DNA of 64,000 bases from Cupriavidus plantarum (GTDB lineage: Bacteria > Pseudomonadota > Gammaproteobacteria > Burkholderiales > Burkholderiaceae), in contig NZ_CAJPUX010000001.1 of assembly GCF_905397285.1 (NCBI RefSeq), forward strand, positions 496,001 through 560,000, read 5' to 3'. The notes under the pieces are model-generated. The model saw nothing but the letters and a program-made list of their open reading frames with translations, ran no database searches and had not been told where the DNA came from. Every line of letters starts with the position of its first letter. Position 1 is the stretch's first letter. Both the position numbers and the translations under genes were made by a program. Below are positions 26,939 through 36,123 of this stretch, in pieces.

Positions 26939-27661
26939 TCAGGCGATCTCCGTCCCCGCCGGTTGCGTCGCCGCGCGCGCCGGCGCAACGTATCCCCCCG
27001 CGAGGATGCGCCCGTCCCGCACTTCGAAGACCTGGTCCGCGAGGATCTCGACGTCCTCGGGGTCGTGGGAGATCACGACCATCGGTACGTCAAGGCTGCT
27101 TTGCAGCGCGCGAAGTTCGTTCCGCATGCGCGTGCGCAGCGGCGGGTCGAGCGCGGAGAAGGGTTCGTCGAGCAACACCACATCGGGTTGCGCCACGAGT
27201 GCGCGCGCAAGGGCGACGCGCTGCTTCTGGCCGCCGGAGATCTGCGACGGGTACTGGCCCACGATCTCGCGCAGGCCAAAGGCGTCGATCCAGCGATCGG
27301 CCCGCGCGTGTCGCGCGCGGCGGCCCGGATTGCGCCAGCCATGGGCGAGGCCGAACGCGATGTTCTGTGACACGGTCAGATGCGGAAACAGCGCGTAGTC
27401 CTGGAAGAGATACGCCACGCGGCGTTCCTGCGGACGAATGTCGATGCCGGCCTCGCTGTCGAAGAGCGTGCGGCCGTTGAGGACGATGCGGCCGCTATCG
27501 GGTGCGAGCAGTCCCGCGATGGCTCGCAGCGTGAGGCTCTTGCCCGCGCCGGATTGGCCGAACAGCGCGATGCGTCGGCTGTCCGACGTGAAGTCGATAT
27601 CGAGCGCGAACTGACGCTCGCCCGAGGTCATGTGCTTGCGCAGCGAGACATGCATGCTCAT
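26939..27661 (-). CDS. modC: Molybdate ABC transporter ATP-binding protein
   Basis: The ATPase of the ModABC importer. The 240-residue product has Walker A (FGQSGAGKS, about residues 33-41), the Q-loop, the signature segment SGGQKQRVALARAL and Walker B (VVLLDEPFSALD). The MOP domain found at the C-terminus of E. coli ModC is absent, the protein being a single ABC domain. The ATG at 27661 is preceded by TGAGG and lies 7 bases after the modB stop; the frame stays open upstream but that part overlaps modB. Confidence 0.94.
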   Translation of the reverse strand: MSMHVSLRKHMTSGERQFALDIDFTSDSRRIALFGQSGAGKSLTLRAIAGLLAPDSGRIVLNGRTLFDSEAGIDIRPQERRVAYLFQDYALFPHLTVSQNIAFGLAHGWRNPGRRARHARADRWIDAFGLREIVGQYPSQISGGQKQRVALARALVAQPDVVLLDEPFSALDPPLRTRMRNELRALQSSLDVPMVVISHDPEDVEILADQVFEVRDGRILAGGYVAPARAATQPAGTEIA

Positions 27662-27668
27662 GGGCGCC

Positions 27669-28406
27669 TCACTTGGGGACGGCAGGCGACGCGGCCTTGC
27701 GCGCGCGGGCGCGAAAGCGTCGGGGCTCGTAGATGTCCGACGCCCCGCGTGGCACGGCCGGCGCGAGCCGGCCCGCGACCACAAGCAGCACCACGCACGT
27801 GACCGACGTCACCAGCACGAGCAGATTCGCGGTGTTATCGTCGCCGGCCTGCACGGCTTCGTAGATCGCGACGGAAAGCGTCTGCGTGCGGCCGGGCAGG
27901 TTGCCCGCGATCATCAGCGTGGCGCCGAATTCGCCGAGCGCGCGCGCGAACGCGAGCAGCACGCCGGCGATGATGCCGCGCGCGGCCAGCGGCAATGTCA
28001 CGCGAAAGAAGATGCCGGCCTCCGACACGCCGAGCACGCGCGCCGCATTCTCGAACTGGTGATCGACGCCTTCGAACGCCGCGCGCGCGGACTTGAGCAC
28101 GAGCGGAAACGCGACTACCGTGGAGGCGAGCACGGCGCCCTGCCACGTGAACACGAGCTCGATGCCCATCGACGAGAGCCACGCGCCGAACACCCCGCGC
28201 CGGCCGACGAGCACGAGCAGGTAGTACCCAAGCACGGTCGGCGGCAGCACGAGCGGCAGCGTGAGCATCGCATCGACGACATCGCGTGCCGACGAACGCC
28301 AGCGCGCGAGCGCGTACGCCGCCGCCACGCCGAGCACGCTGTTGAGCACGGTGGCCCACCCCGCGACTTTCAGGGATAGCAGCAGGGGCACCCAGACGGC
28401 ATCCAT
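27669..28406 (-). CDS. modB: Molybdate ABC transporter permease
   Basis: A 245-residue inner-membrane permease with five to six hydrophobic segments and the EAA-loop EAGIFFRVTLPLAARGII (about residues 148-165). Family sequence PLVLPPTVLGYYLLVLVG is present near residue 55. It forms the translocation channel for molybdate with ModC, receiving substrate from ModA encoded just upstream. The C-terminal tail beyond about residue 220 is Arg/Lys-rich and cytoplasmic. Confidence 0.95.
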   Translation of the reverse strand: MDAVWVPLLLSLKVAGWATVLNSVLGVAAAYALARWRSSARDVVDAMLTLPLVLPPTVLGYYLLVLVGRRGVFGAWLSSMGIELVFTWQGAVLASTVVAFPLVLKSARAAFEGVDHQFENAARVLGVSEAGIFFRVTLPLAARGIIAGVLLAFARALGEFGATLMIAGNLPGRTQTLSVAIYEAVQAGDDNTANLLVLVTSVTCVVLLVVAGRLAPAVPRGASDIYEPRRFRARARKAASPAVPK

Positions 28407-28432
28407 ACGATCAGGCTCTCACACGATGCGGA

Positions 28433-29206
28433 TCACGGCTTCAGGAAGCCGTATCGCGCGAGCACGGCCTGACCGTCGGCCGACAGCACGTAGCTCACGA
28501 AGGCGTTGGCCGCGGCGGCCTGCTTCGTCTGCGCGGTGATCGCGATCGGATAGGTCACGGGCGTGCGGTTGGGCACGCGCACGGCCACCTTGACCTTCTC
28601 GGGCATCACGGCGGCGTCGGTCGCGAACACGAAACCGGCATCGACCTCGCCGCGCGCCACGTAGTCCAGGCTTTGCCGTACGTTCTGCGCGGGCACGCCC
28701 TTGGCGGACACGGCATCCCAGAGGTTTTCGGCTTCCAGCGCGCTCCTGGTGTACCGGCCCACGGGCACCGAAGACGGGTTGCCATAGGCAATGCGCTTCA
28801 CGTCCGCCTTGGTCAGGTCCTTGAGCGACGCGATGCCGAGCTTGCTGTCGCCGGGCACGATCAACACGATCTGGTTCGCGGCGAAGTCCTTGCGCGAGGC
28901 GGGCTGCACGACCTTCTCGCTCTCGGCCTTGTTCATCGCATCCTGGTCGGCCGAGGCAAACACGTCCGCCGGCGCGCCCTTGACGATCTGCTGCATCAGT
29001 ACGTCCGATGCGCCAAAGTTGAGCACGACCTTCGTGTCCGGGTGGGTCTTCTCGAACTGCTCGGCCAGCGTCTTGAACGCATTGGTCAGGCTGGCGGCGG
29101 CGGACACCACGAGGTCGGCGGCAAAGACCGACGGAGCGGTCACGGTCAGGGCGACCAGCGCGGCGGCACCGATCGTCCGGCGCAGGAAGCGGGGCGTGGA
29201 GGGCAT
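28433..29206 (-). CDS. modA: Molybdate ABC transporter substrate-binding protein
   Basis: Periplasmic molybdate-binding protein of 257 residues. It has an N-terminal Sec signal peptide (about residues 1-30, ending FAADL), then VSAAASLTNAF (the anion-contacting loop), the NFGASDVLMQQI segment and the GNPSSVPVGRY segment. First gene of modABC; the ModE box at 29257-29280 lies about 50 bases upstream of its start. Confidence 0.95.
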   Translation of the reverse strand: MPSTPRFLRRTIGAAALVALTVTAPSVFAADLVVSAAASLTNAFKTLAEQFEKTHPDTKVVLNFGASDVLMQQIVKGAPADVFASADQDAMNKAESEKVVQPASRKDFAANQIVLIVPGDSKLGIASLKDLTKADVKRIAYGNPSSVPVGRYTRSALEAENLWDAVSAKGVPAQNVRQSLDYVARGEVDAGFVFATDAAVMPEKVKVAVRVPNRTPVTYPIAITAQTKQAAAANAFVSYVLSADGQAVLARYGFLKP

Positions 29207-29256
29207 GGGTCAGGGGTCGGATGGAAAAATGACGCGGACGCCGCAGGGGGCATATG

Positions 29257-29280
29257 CGCAATATAAGGCGGTATATAACG
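29257..29280 (-). promoter_or_regulatory. ModE-binding box upstream of modA
   Basis: The E. coli consensus is CGTTATATA, 6-8 bases, TATATAACG. Here the right half TATATAACG (29272-29280) is perfect and the left half CGCAATATA (29257-29265) has two mismatches, with a 6-base spacer. Position about 50 bases upstream of modA fits repression by Mo-bound ModE. Confidence 0.8.
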
Positions 29281-29434
29281 CCGGTCAATCCGACTTTGGT
29301 ATCGGTGAGTTTGGTATCGGAAACTTCGATCCGAGGAGAGAGGCCGTTGGGGGCCACCCGGTGGTGCGCTATCCTGCGTCATTGGCTTCCATTACCTTCA
29401 TCGCCTCATGCCGTGCCTTCCACGGCCATCCACG

Positions 29435-29950
29435 ATGCTCTCCATCTACCTCGCCGGCTTCGACGTGTTCCGCAAGGATGCCCTGGCCCACGGCCAGCGG
29501 CTGCGCCAGCTGTGCGCCGACCACGGCTTCACGGGCCTGTACCCGCTCGACAAGACCGCGCCCGAAGGGCTGTCCGGCCCCGAGACCGCGCGATGGATCT
29601 ACGAGGCCAATATCGCGCTGCTACGGCGCGCGGACATGGTAATGGCCAACCTCGACGATTTCCGCGGACCGGGCGAGCCCGATTCGGGCACGGTGTTCGA
29701 GGTCGGCTATGCGGTCGCACTCGGCAAGCCCGTGTGGGGCTACGCCAGCGAATCTTCCACGCTGAGAGAGCGCGTCACGGCATCGGTCGATGCCGATGGC
29801 GATGCCATCGACGCGCGCGGCTATGTGGTCGAGGACTTCGGGCTATCGAAGAACCTGATGATCGCGTGCAGCGTCACGCTGGTCCATGGCACCGCCGAGG
29901 ACTGCGTGAAGGCGATGGCGGCACAGCGGGACGGCGGCGTCAGGGCCTGA
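29435..29950 (+). CDS. Nucleoside 2-deoxyribosyltransferase-like protein
   Basis: A 171-residue protein (from 29435) that begins with a beta strand LSIYLAG, then YPLD, and has the ANIALLRRADMVMANLDDFRGPGEPDSGTVFEVGYAVALGKPVWGY region split by typical NDT motifs (about residues 55-100), matching the PF05014 family. Such enzymes transfer 2-deoxyribose between bases; family members often act in nucleoside salvage or in toxin-like or phage contexts, so the role here is unclear. An upstream ATG at 29408 is possible. It overlaps the pqiC stop region by 11 bases at the 3' end. Confidence 0.82.
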   Translation: MLSIYLAGFDVFRKDALAHGQRLRQLCADHGFTGLYPLDKTAPEGLSGPETARWIYEANIALLRRADMVMANLDDFRGPGEPDSGTVFEVGYAVALGKPVWGYASESSTLRERVTASVDADGDAIDARGYVVEDFGLSKNLMIACSVTLVHGTAEDCVKAMAAQRDGGVRA

Positions 29951-30608
29951 GCGTGGTGAGCGTGGTGAGCGCGGTAGCAATATCGCCCGCCGCGGTGCCG
30001 ACGATCTGCCGGTAGGCGCCCACGAGCCCATCGACCTGCCCAGGCGCGGGCACGTCCGCCACGGTGCGGCCGCCGGTCACCTTGCCATCGGGCAGCCGCC
30101 GCACGGTCCACGCGATGGTGGCGCTGGCGCGCTCGCCCACCGCGCCATCGAGCCGCACGACCTCCGTCGTGATGCGATAGATCGGCGCAACATCGGACAG
30201 ACCCTGCTGGTAGGTATCGACCGCGCCGAGCCGCGATTGCAACTGCTGCGACAGCGCGTCACGCAGTTCGTCCGGCAGCGGCGAGGACCAGCGCGACAGG
30301 TCGAGCAGCTTGAGCTGACCGTCGGCGCCATCGCCCACGACGAGTTGCGCCCGATTGAGTCTCTCGGGTACGCGCACCGGCGCCACCTCGATCCACAGCG
30401 GCTCCGCGTGCGCCAGTTGGGTCGTGCCGGGTGCCGCGGCCGGCGGGGGGGACGCATCACCCGCCGCGGCCAGCGAGTAGTAGCGCGGATCGGGCGACGC
30501 GCATGCCGCGAGCAGGAGCGCCGCAAGCGCGCCTGCCGGGCCGGCAAAGCGGGCCCATGTGGACCGAGGTCGCGCAAATCGACCCATCTTCGAACGTCGC
30601 GTCATCAT
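29940..30608 (-). CDS. pqiC: PqiC-type outer-membrane lipoprotein
   Basis: A 222-residue lipoprotein of the ABC-type transport auxiliary family. The N-terminus has a signal with lipobox LLAAC, followed by the YYSLA segment and the DGQLKLLDLSRWSSPLP segment typical of PqiC. It partners PqiB in an intermembrane lipid transport bridge, anchored in the outer membrane. It starts by overlapping the pqiB stop by 4 bases and is the last gene of the operon. The signal is preceded by an unusually Arg-rich stretch. Confidence 0.88.
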   Translation of the reverse strand: MMTRRSKMGRFARPRSTWARFAGPAGALAALLLAACASPDPRYYSLAAAGDASPPPAAAPGTTQLAHAEPLWIEVAPVRVPERLNRAQLVVGDGADGQLKLLDLSRWSSPLPDELRDALSQQLQSRLGAVDTYQQGLSDVAPIYRITTEVVRLDGAVGERASATIAWTVRRLPDGKVTGGRTVADVPAPGQVDGLVGAYRQIVGTAAGDIATALTTLTTLRP

Positions 30609-32266
30609 GGTTTCTCCGCCTTGCCGCGCAGCAGCGCCTCCGGATGGCGCTCGAGGTAATCGGTGAGCGCGCGCAGCGACACCGCCGTGCGCGTGAGTTC
30701 CTGCAGCATGCGCCGCGTGTCCTGCTGCAGCGGCGCATCGGACGCGAGCGTGCCGTTGGCCGTATTGAGCGTGCGCCGCGCATCCTGCAGCGCGGACAGC
30801 ACCTGCGGGGCCACGTCGCCCTGCAACTGCGCAACGAGCTTGTCCGCGTTGTCGAGCATGCGGTTCAGCGAGGCCAGCGACGTGCGCACGTCCTGACCGA
30901 TCTGGTCGAACGGCACCTTGTCGATCTTGTTGACGATATCGCCTAGCTTGGCCTGCAGTTCGTCGAACGTGCCCGGCGTCGTCGGCAGTTCAGGCATCGA
31001 CGCATCGAGGTTCACGGAAGCCGGCACCGCCTTCGGGAAGAAGTCGAGCGCCACGTAGAGTTGCCCCGTCAGCAGGTTGCCCGTGCGCAGCTGCGCGCGC
31101 AGTCCTCGACGGATCAGCGTCTCGACGATCGTGCGCTTCTGCGCCTCCTCCGCGACGTCGCGCTGGCGGAACCCCATGCGCGAGGGATAAAGCTCGACCA
31201 CTACCGGCATGCGGAAGGCCTTCTTGTCGCGCTGGTATTCGATGCCGATGGACCGTACCTGGCCCACAACCACGCCCCGGAAGTCCACGGGCGCGCCGGG
31301 CGAGAGTCCGCGTACCGACTGGTCGAAGTTCAACACGGTCAGCGTGGGCGCGAGTTCCTCGGGCTCCTTCATTGCCTCGCCCTGGTCGCTCGCGAGCAGG
31401 AACTGCGTGTTCTCCGTAGCCACCGGCGCGCCGCCCGAATGATCGGGCGCCTGGAACGCGACGCCGCCAAGCAGCACCGTGACGAGCGACTGCGTCTGTA
31501 GCTTCAGGCCGGTGGCATCGAGCTTGAGGTCGACGCCGCTTGCGTGCCAGAAGCGCGTATTGGCCGTGACCAGGTTGTCGTAGGGTTTGTCGACGAATAC
31601 GCGCAGCGTGATGTCGCGGCCGTTCGGCTCCAGCTGGAACGCCACCACCTGGCCCACGCGTACGCGACGGTAGTAGACCGGCGAGCCAATGTCGAGCGAA
31701 CCGAGATCCTGCGCGCGCAGCACGAACTGCTTGCCCGACGCGTCCGTGGTCACGACGGGCGGGACCTCGAGACCGGTGAACGCGGTCTTGCGCTCTGCCG
31801 ACTTGCCGATATCGACGCCGATATAGGCGCCGGACAGCAGCGTTTCCAGCCCCGACACGCCGCTGACCGCGAGCCGCGGCCGTACGACCCAAAAGCGCGT
31901 GTCCGCCACGGCAAAGCTGCTGGCGTCCTTGGTGAGGTCGATGCGCGCGATCACATGCGAGCGGTCCGCGGCGAGCCGCACGGACTTGACGAGGCCGATC
32001 TCCACGTCCTTGTAGCGCACGGGGGTCTTGCCTGGCGTGAGGCCCTCGGCGGTGCGGAACGTGACGTCGATTTCGGGACCGCGCGAGAGGATCGTATTGA
32101 CGAGCAGCGAGATACCGACGATGGCGGCGACGATCGGGATCAGCCAGACCAGCGAAGGCAGCCAGCGTGAGCGCCGGCGGCGCGCGGGGTAGGGCAGGCC
32201 GGACGGCGAGGGTGGCGGCGAGGGTGGCGATGAAGGCGGCGGAGGAAGTTCAGTGTTGTCGGGCAT
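30605..32266 (-). CDS. pqiB: PqiB, MCE-family intermembrane transport protein
   Basis: A 553-residue inner-membrane-anchored protein with one N-terminal helix (about residues 35-60) and three MCE/MlaD domains in tandem (about 60-150, 175-245, 290-395; each starts with a V-x-x-R-G/T-x-x-G-L-type segment, such as TPVRYKDVEIG and SPVYYRRVRVG), then a long helical region to the C-terminus. The E. coli homologue forms a hexameric syringe-like channel for lipids across the periplasm. Its start overlaps the second pqiA gene by 17 bases and it is followed by pqiC. Confidence 0.93.
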   Translation of the reverse strand: MPDNTELPPPPSSPPSPPPSPSGLPYPARRRRSRWLPSLVWLIPIVAAIVGISLLVNTILSRGPEIDVTFRTAEGLTPGKTPVRYKDVEIGLVKSVRLAADRSHVIARIDLTKDASSFAVADTRFWVVRPRLAVSGVSGLETLLSGAYIGVDIGKSAERKTAFTGLEVPPVVTTDASGKQFVLRAQDLGSLDIGSPVYYRRVRVGQVVAFQLEPNGRDITLRVFVDKPYDNLVTANTRFWHASGVDLKLDATGLKLQTQSLVTVLLGGVAFQAPDHSGGAPVATENTQFLLASDQGEAMKEPEELAPTLTVLNFDQSVRGLSPGAPVDFRGVVVGQVRSIGIEYQRDKKAFRMPVVVELYPSRMGFRQRDVAEEAQKRTIVETLIRRGLRAQLRTGNLLTGQLYVALDFFPKAVPASVNLDASMPELPTTPGTFDELQAKLGDIVNKIDKVPFDQIGQDVRTSLASLNRMLDNADKLVAQLQGDVAPQVLSALQDARRTLNTANGTLASDAPLQQDTRRMLQELTRTAVSLRALTDYLERHPEALLRGKAEKP

Positions 32267-32972
32267 CGGTGTGTTCCGTCGGTTCCAGCGAATCCCACAG
32301 CAAGCGCGGGTCGAAGCTCAGCGATGCGAGCATGGTCAGTACCACCACGGAGCCGAACGCGAGCGCCCCCGGGCCTGGCACGATGGTGGCGAGCGCGCCC
32401 GCGCGCACGAGCGAGGCGAGCAGCGCCACGACGAAGATGTCGAGCATCGACCAGCGGCCGATCAGTTCGACGAGTCCGTACAGCCGCGTCTGCTGCCGGA
32501 TTCGCCATGTGGTGCGCAGCCGCACCGAGACCAGCAGTAGCGTCAGGATCATCATCTTGAGCAGCGGCACGACGATGCTGGCGACCAGCACGATGCCGGC
32601 AAGCAGATGCGAGCCGGAGAGCCACAGATAGATGACGCCCGAGAAGATCGTGTCCTGCTGCGTGCCGAGCAGCGACTGCGTGACCATCACGGGCAGCAGG
32701 TTCGCGGGAATGTAAAGAATATAGGCGGCCAGCAGGAATGCCCACGTGCGAGCAAGGCTGGCCGGCTTGCGATGATGCAGCGTGGCGCCGCAACGCGGGC
32801 AGGGCTCGCCCTCGAGCGCGCGCGGGCTCAACTGGTCGCATGCGTGACACGAAACGAGGCCGAGCGACGTGGCCGTGGGCACCCGCGCGACCGGCTCGCG
32901 CTCGTCGTCGTCCGTCAGTCCCGCGACCACGTTGCTGGCGAGCCGGCGCGAGCGTTCGATGTGCTGCTTCAT
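32250..32972 (-). CDS. pqiA: PqiA-family protein, second half-length copy
   Basis: A 240-residue inner-membrane protein with a cytoplasmic zinc-ribbon-like segment CHACDQL and CPRCGATL (about residues 48-75) and four membrane helices. E. coli PqiA is one protein of about 417 residues containing two such modules; here the modules are two genes. The ATG at 32972 overlaps the end of the first pqiA gene by 4 bases (ATGA), and its own 3' end overlaps pqiB by 17. It would sit in the inner membrane as a partner of PqiB. Confidence 0.88.
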   Translation of the reverse strand: MKQHIERSRRLASNVVAGLTDDDEREPVARVPTATSLGLVSCHACDQLSPRALEGEPCPRCGATLHHRKPASLARTWAFLLAAYILYIPANLLPVMVTQSLLGTQQDTIFSGVIYLWLSGSHLLAGIVLVASIVVPLLKMMILTLLLVSVRLRTTWRIRQQTRLYGLVELIGRWSMLDIFVVALLASLVRAGALATIVPGPGALAFGSVVVLTMLASLSFDPRLLWDSLEPTEHTDARQH

Positions 32973-33631
32973 CGCTGGCGTCCTTCGGCGTCGTCCTCGA
33001 GATAATCCCACAGCGCGCGCGGATCGAACGTCAGCATGGCCGCGAGCACGATCACGAGCGCGCCGAACGACCACAGCGCGATGCCGGGCAGCACCTGCGC
33101 CATGGTGGAGAGCTTCACCACGGTGACCAGCACGCCGATCATGAACACCTCAATCATGCCCCATGGCCGCGTCTGCCGGATGCCGCGCACGATGCGGTCG
33201 AACCCCGGCGGCATGCGATGCCGTGCCATCGGCACCAGCAGATAGCACATCATCAGCATCTCGGTCAGCGGAAAGATGATCGTGGTGGCGAGCACGAGCG
33301 CGGCCACGAGGTCCATGTTGTCGCCATGGAGCGCTTCCACGGCCCCCAGGAGCGTGGTCTGCGTGCGCACGCCCTGCAGGTCCATCTCGACGATCGGATA
33401 CGAATTGGAGATCGCGAACAGGATCAGCGCGGTGATCACGAGCGGCAGCAGGCGGCGGTACGCGTGCCGGTTTTCCCGATAGAGCGCGCCGCCGCAGCGC
33501 AGGCACTGCGCGCGCTCGCCCGGCGCGAGCGTGGCGCGCGCGTACACGGCATCGCAGTATTCGCAGGCGATGAGGTCGTGCAGCGCGCCGGGCACCGGCG
33601 GCACGTCGTCGCGTTCGGTCTCGGCCGTCAT
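32969..33631 (-). CDS. pqiA: PqiA-family protein, first half-length copy
   Basis: A 220-residue inner-membrane protein with an N-terminal cysteine pair CEYC and a second pair CLRC (about residues 25-48), then four helices. The segment SNSYPIVEMDLQG resembles that in PqiA/YebS, and the AMLTFDPRALWD ending matches the second copy (LTFDP in both), showing the duplication. The start at 33631 overlaps the AI-2E permease stop by 4 bases. The two pqiA genes probably form a heteromeric equivalent of the fused E. coli protein. Confidence 0.88.
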   Translation of the reverse strand: MTAETERDDVPPVPGALHDLIACEYCDAVYARATLAPGERAQCLRCGGALYRENRHAYRRLLPLVITALILFAISNSYPIVEMDLQGVRTQTTLLGAVEALHGDNMDLVAALVLATTIIFPLTEMLMMCYLLVPMARHRMPPGFDRIVRGIRQTRPWGMIEVFMIGVLVTVVKLSTMAQVLPGIALWSFGALVIVLAAMLTFDPRALWDYLEDDAEGRQR

Positions 33632-34731
33632 GCGTCCGGCGTCAGCTGCGTGGGCGGCGGGGCGGTGACGGCCGTCACGGGCGTCGCCACCTGCGTGCCG
33701 ATGGTCCAGTCGCGCAGCAGCGCGTAAGCCACCGCGAGCACGGTCGGGCCGATGAACACCCCAAGGAAGCCGAAGGCCAGCGCGCCGCCGAGCACGCCCA
33801 TCATGATCCAGATGAGCGGCAGGCCCGTGCCCTTGCTGATCAGCAGCGGCTTGATGATGTTGTCGGCCATTCCGACTACCGCGATGCCCCAGACGACCAT
33901 GAAGATCGCCCAGCCCGTGGCCCCCGAGTGATAGAGCCACAGGGCGGCGGGGATCCAGATCAGCGGCGGGCCCACCGGAATCACGGACAGGAAAAACGTG
34001 ATGAAACCGAGGATGGCGGCGCCGGGCACGCCGGCTATCCACAGGCCGACGCCCGTGAGCACCGCCTGCACGAACGCGGTACCGAGCACGCCGTAGACGA
34101 CGCCCTTGACGGTGCTGCCCGCCAGCGCGAGCAAATGGTCGGCGCGCTCGCCCGCGATGCGGCGCATGCCGCCGCGCAGCCATTCCACCGCGAGTTCGCC
34201 GCCGGTATAGAAGAAGAATGCGAGCACGATGGACAGCGCGAGCTGGCCGAGCCCGGCGCCGATCGAGAGACCCGCGCCGAGCAGCACGTGGCCGACGGGC
34301 GCCACGAGCTTGCGCAGGTTGGCCAGCATTTCCGAATCGGCGTTGACGACCTGGTTCCACGTGTTCTGCAGATAGCTGCCGACGTATGGCAGGCTCGACA
34401 GCCATTCGGGCAGCTGCGGCACCCCGCGTTCCTTGTAGCGTTCCACCAGCGCCGTCAGGTCGTCGACGTGCGCGGAAAAGCTCGCGCCCGCATAGACGAA
34501 GGGGCCCAGCACGATCACGGCGGCCAGCAGCACGCAGACCAGGGCGGCGATGCCGCGACGATTGCCGAGCCAGCGGGACAGGATGCTGTAGGGATGCCAG
34601 GAGCTGAACGCGAGGATCGCGCCCCATAGCAGCGCCGTGGCGAACGGGGCGAGCACGACCAGCGAGCCGCCGATCAGCAGGATCAGCGCGAAGACCGCGG
34701 CGAGCTTTTCAATCAGTTGTCCGGAACTCAT
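33628..34731 (-). CDS. AI-2E (PerM/YhhQ-like) family transporter
   Basis: A 367-residue protein with about eight hydrophobic segments, including the N-terminal pair and a C-terminal group with FITFFLSVIPVGPPLIWIPAAL (split, about residues 250-271) typical of AI-2E exporters. The substrate is unknown. It is the first gene of a five-gene minus-strand operon with all neighbouring start and stop codons overlapping, so it is probably co-regulated with the Pqi lipid-transport system. In other beta-proteobacteria the AI-2E gene is usually not part of a pqi operon, as far as I know. Confidence 0.86.
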   Translation of the reverse strand: MSSGQLIEKLAAVFALILLIGGSLVVLAPFATALLWGAILAFSSWHPYSILSRWLGNRRGIAALVCVLLAAVIVLGPFVYAGASFSAHVDDLTALVERYKERGVPQLPEWLSSLPYVGSYLQNTWNQVVNADSEMLANLRKLVAPVGHVLLGAGLSIGAGLGQLALSIVLAFFFYTGGELAVEWLRGGMRRIAGERADHLLALAGSTVKGVVYGVLGTAFVQAVLTGVGLWIAGVPGAAILGFITFFLSVIPVGPPLIWIPAALWLYHSGATGWAIFMVVWGIAVVGMADNIIKPLLISKGTGLPLIWIMMGVLGGALAFGFLGVFIGPTVLAVAYALLRDWTIGTQVATPVTAVTAPPPTQLTPDA

Positions 34732-34895
34732 CGGGCAGATCTCCTCGGCGGCCGTGTGACGGAAACGCCGTAAGCATAGCGGAAATCGATGTGCGCACCG
34801 TGGCGTGGGATGCCTTGATGAGAGTTATAGGCGACAGCGTGGCGTGCGGTGGCGCCGCGCGGGCGAAGCCCGGGGACAGTCGCCGGGATCGAAGC

Positions 34896-36086
34896 CTATG
34901 GCGCGGCAGGCGTCGAGGGCGGCGGCGGTGACGCGGTGTCCGCGGCGGCAGCCCGGCTGCGCAGCAGCGCGGCAACGAGGTCCGACTGCGTCACCATGCC
35001 GACCACGCGCTTCGTGTTGTCGAGCACGGGCACGTGATGTAGCCCGCCGTCCGAGAACGCGCGGGCCAGTTCGACCATCGGCTGATCGGTATGGGCCACG
35101 GTGACGGCCTGCGTCATCAGCGCGCGCACGGTGCCGGCCATGCGGGGCGACCCCATGCGCTGTGCCGCGAAGAAGTCACTCTGGGTAACGATGCCCAGCA
35201 GCCGGCGGCTGGCATCGAGCACCGGCAATGCCTTGATATGGTGGCGGGAGAGCAACGCGGCCGCTTCCGTCGCGGGCATGTCGGGCGACGCCGCGACCAC
35301 GTCGCGCGACATGATGTCCGCAGCGCGCACGTCGCCGAAGCGGCGCCGGAAGGCGCGCAGTTCGGCCGCCACGAGGATCGCCTCGAGGTCGTCTTCCTCG
35401 ATGTCCAGGAATTCCCCGCGCGCCGCCAGTACCGCGTCGAGGTCAGCGCGCGTGAAGCCCACGCGCTGGCTCGGCGGCACGTCGCGCGTGCGGTGGCTGG
35501 CCGCGGGCTCGGGCGGGCGATGCGGATAGCGGCGCCGCATGGCGTTGTTGAATGCCAACGCCATCAGCACGAGCACCATCGAATTCACGGCGACGGGCAT
35601 CACGATGAAGCCGTAGCCGAGCGCGTGGACAGCCGGGCCGCCCATCACCGCCGTCAGCGCGACCGCGCCGCTGGGCGGGTGGATGCATCGTAGCGGAAAC
35701 ATCAGCCCGATCGCCACCGCCACGGCGACGCCGGCGGCCAGTCCCTGCGACGGGATGAACATCGCGCACGTCACGCCTACCGCTGCCGCGACGAGATTGC
35801 CGCCAATGATCGACCACGGCTGCGCCAGCGGACTGGCGGGCACCGCGAACAGCAGCACCGCGGACGCGCCCATCGGCGCGATGAACCACGGGTTGAAGCC
35901 GCCCATCAGGTGGCGGCTGATCCACTCCGTAACGAACAGCCCGAGCAGCGCGCCAAGGCAGCTCTTGATGCGCTCGTTCCGGCCGCCCGTGATGGGCATC
36001 GGCAGGAACGTGCGCAGCCAGGCCGTCGGCTGGCGTTCGGTGCGCATGGCTGCACCCTTGGCGGCATTCTCGGAATGAGGTGGCAT
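34896..36086 (-). CDS. HPP-family membrane protein with CBS domains
   Basis: A 396-residue protein with an N-terminal HPP membrane domain of four helices (about residues 35-190; conserved HPPSGAVAL and GASAVLLFAVP) and a C-terminal pair of CBS domains (about 250-375: MSRDVVAASPDMPATEAAALL and MTQAVTVAHTDQPMVELA). HPP proteins include plastid nitrite transporters, so an anion transport role is plausible but not proven. I chose the ATG at 36086; the frame is open to 36335 but that extension lies antisense to the ClC gene. Divergent from the ClC gene. Confidence 0.85.
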   Translation of the reverse strand: MPPHSENAAKGAAMRTERQPTAWLRTFLPMPITGGRNERIKSCLGALLGLFVTEWISRHLMGGFNPWFIAPMGASAVLLFAVPASPLAQPWSIIGGNLVAAAVGVTCAMFIPSQGLAAGVAVAVAIGLMFPLRCIHPPSGAVALTAVMGGPAVHALGYGFIVMPVAVNSMVLVLMALAFNNAMRRRYPHRPPEPAASHRTRDVPPSQRVGFTRADLDAVLAARGEFLDIEEDDLEAILVAAELRAFRRRFGDVRAADIMSRDVVAASPDMPATEAAALLSRHHIKALPVLDASRRLLGIVTQSDFFAAQRMGSPRMAGTVRALMTQAVTVAHTDQPMVELARAFSDGGLHHVPVLDNTKRVVGMVTQSDLVAALLRSRAAAADTASPPPPSTPAAP

Positions 36087-36123
36087 GGCGTTGATTGTAG
36101 CGGCCTGACCGGGCGAAAGCAGC

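Noticed and set aside
32969..34627. One long 552-codon protein spanning the AI-2E and first pqiA region
   Set aside because: Only its last 220 residues are PqiA-like; the upstream part is an out-of-frame reading of the AI-2E gene. The true start is at 33631.
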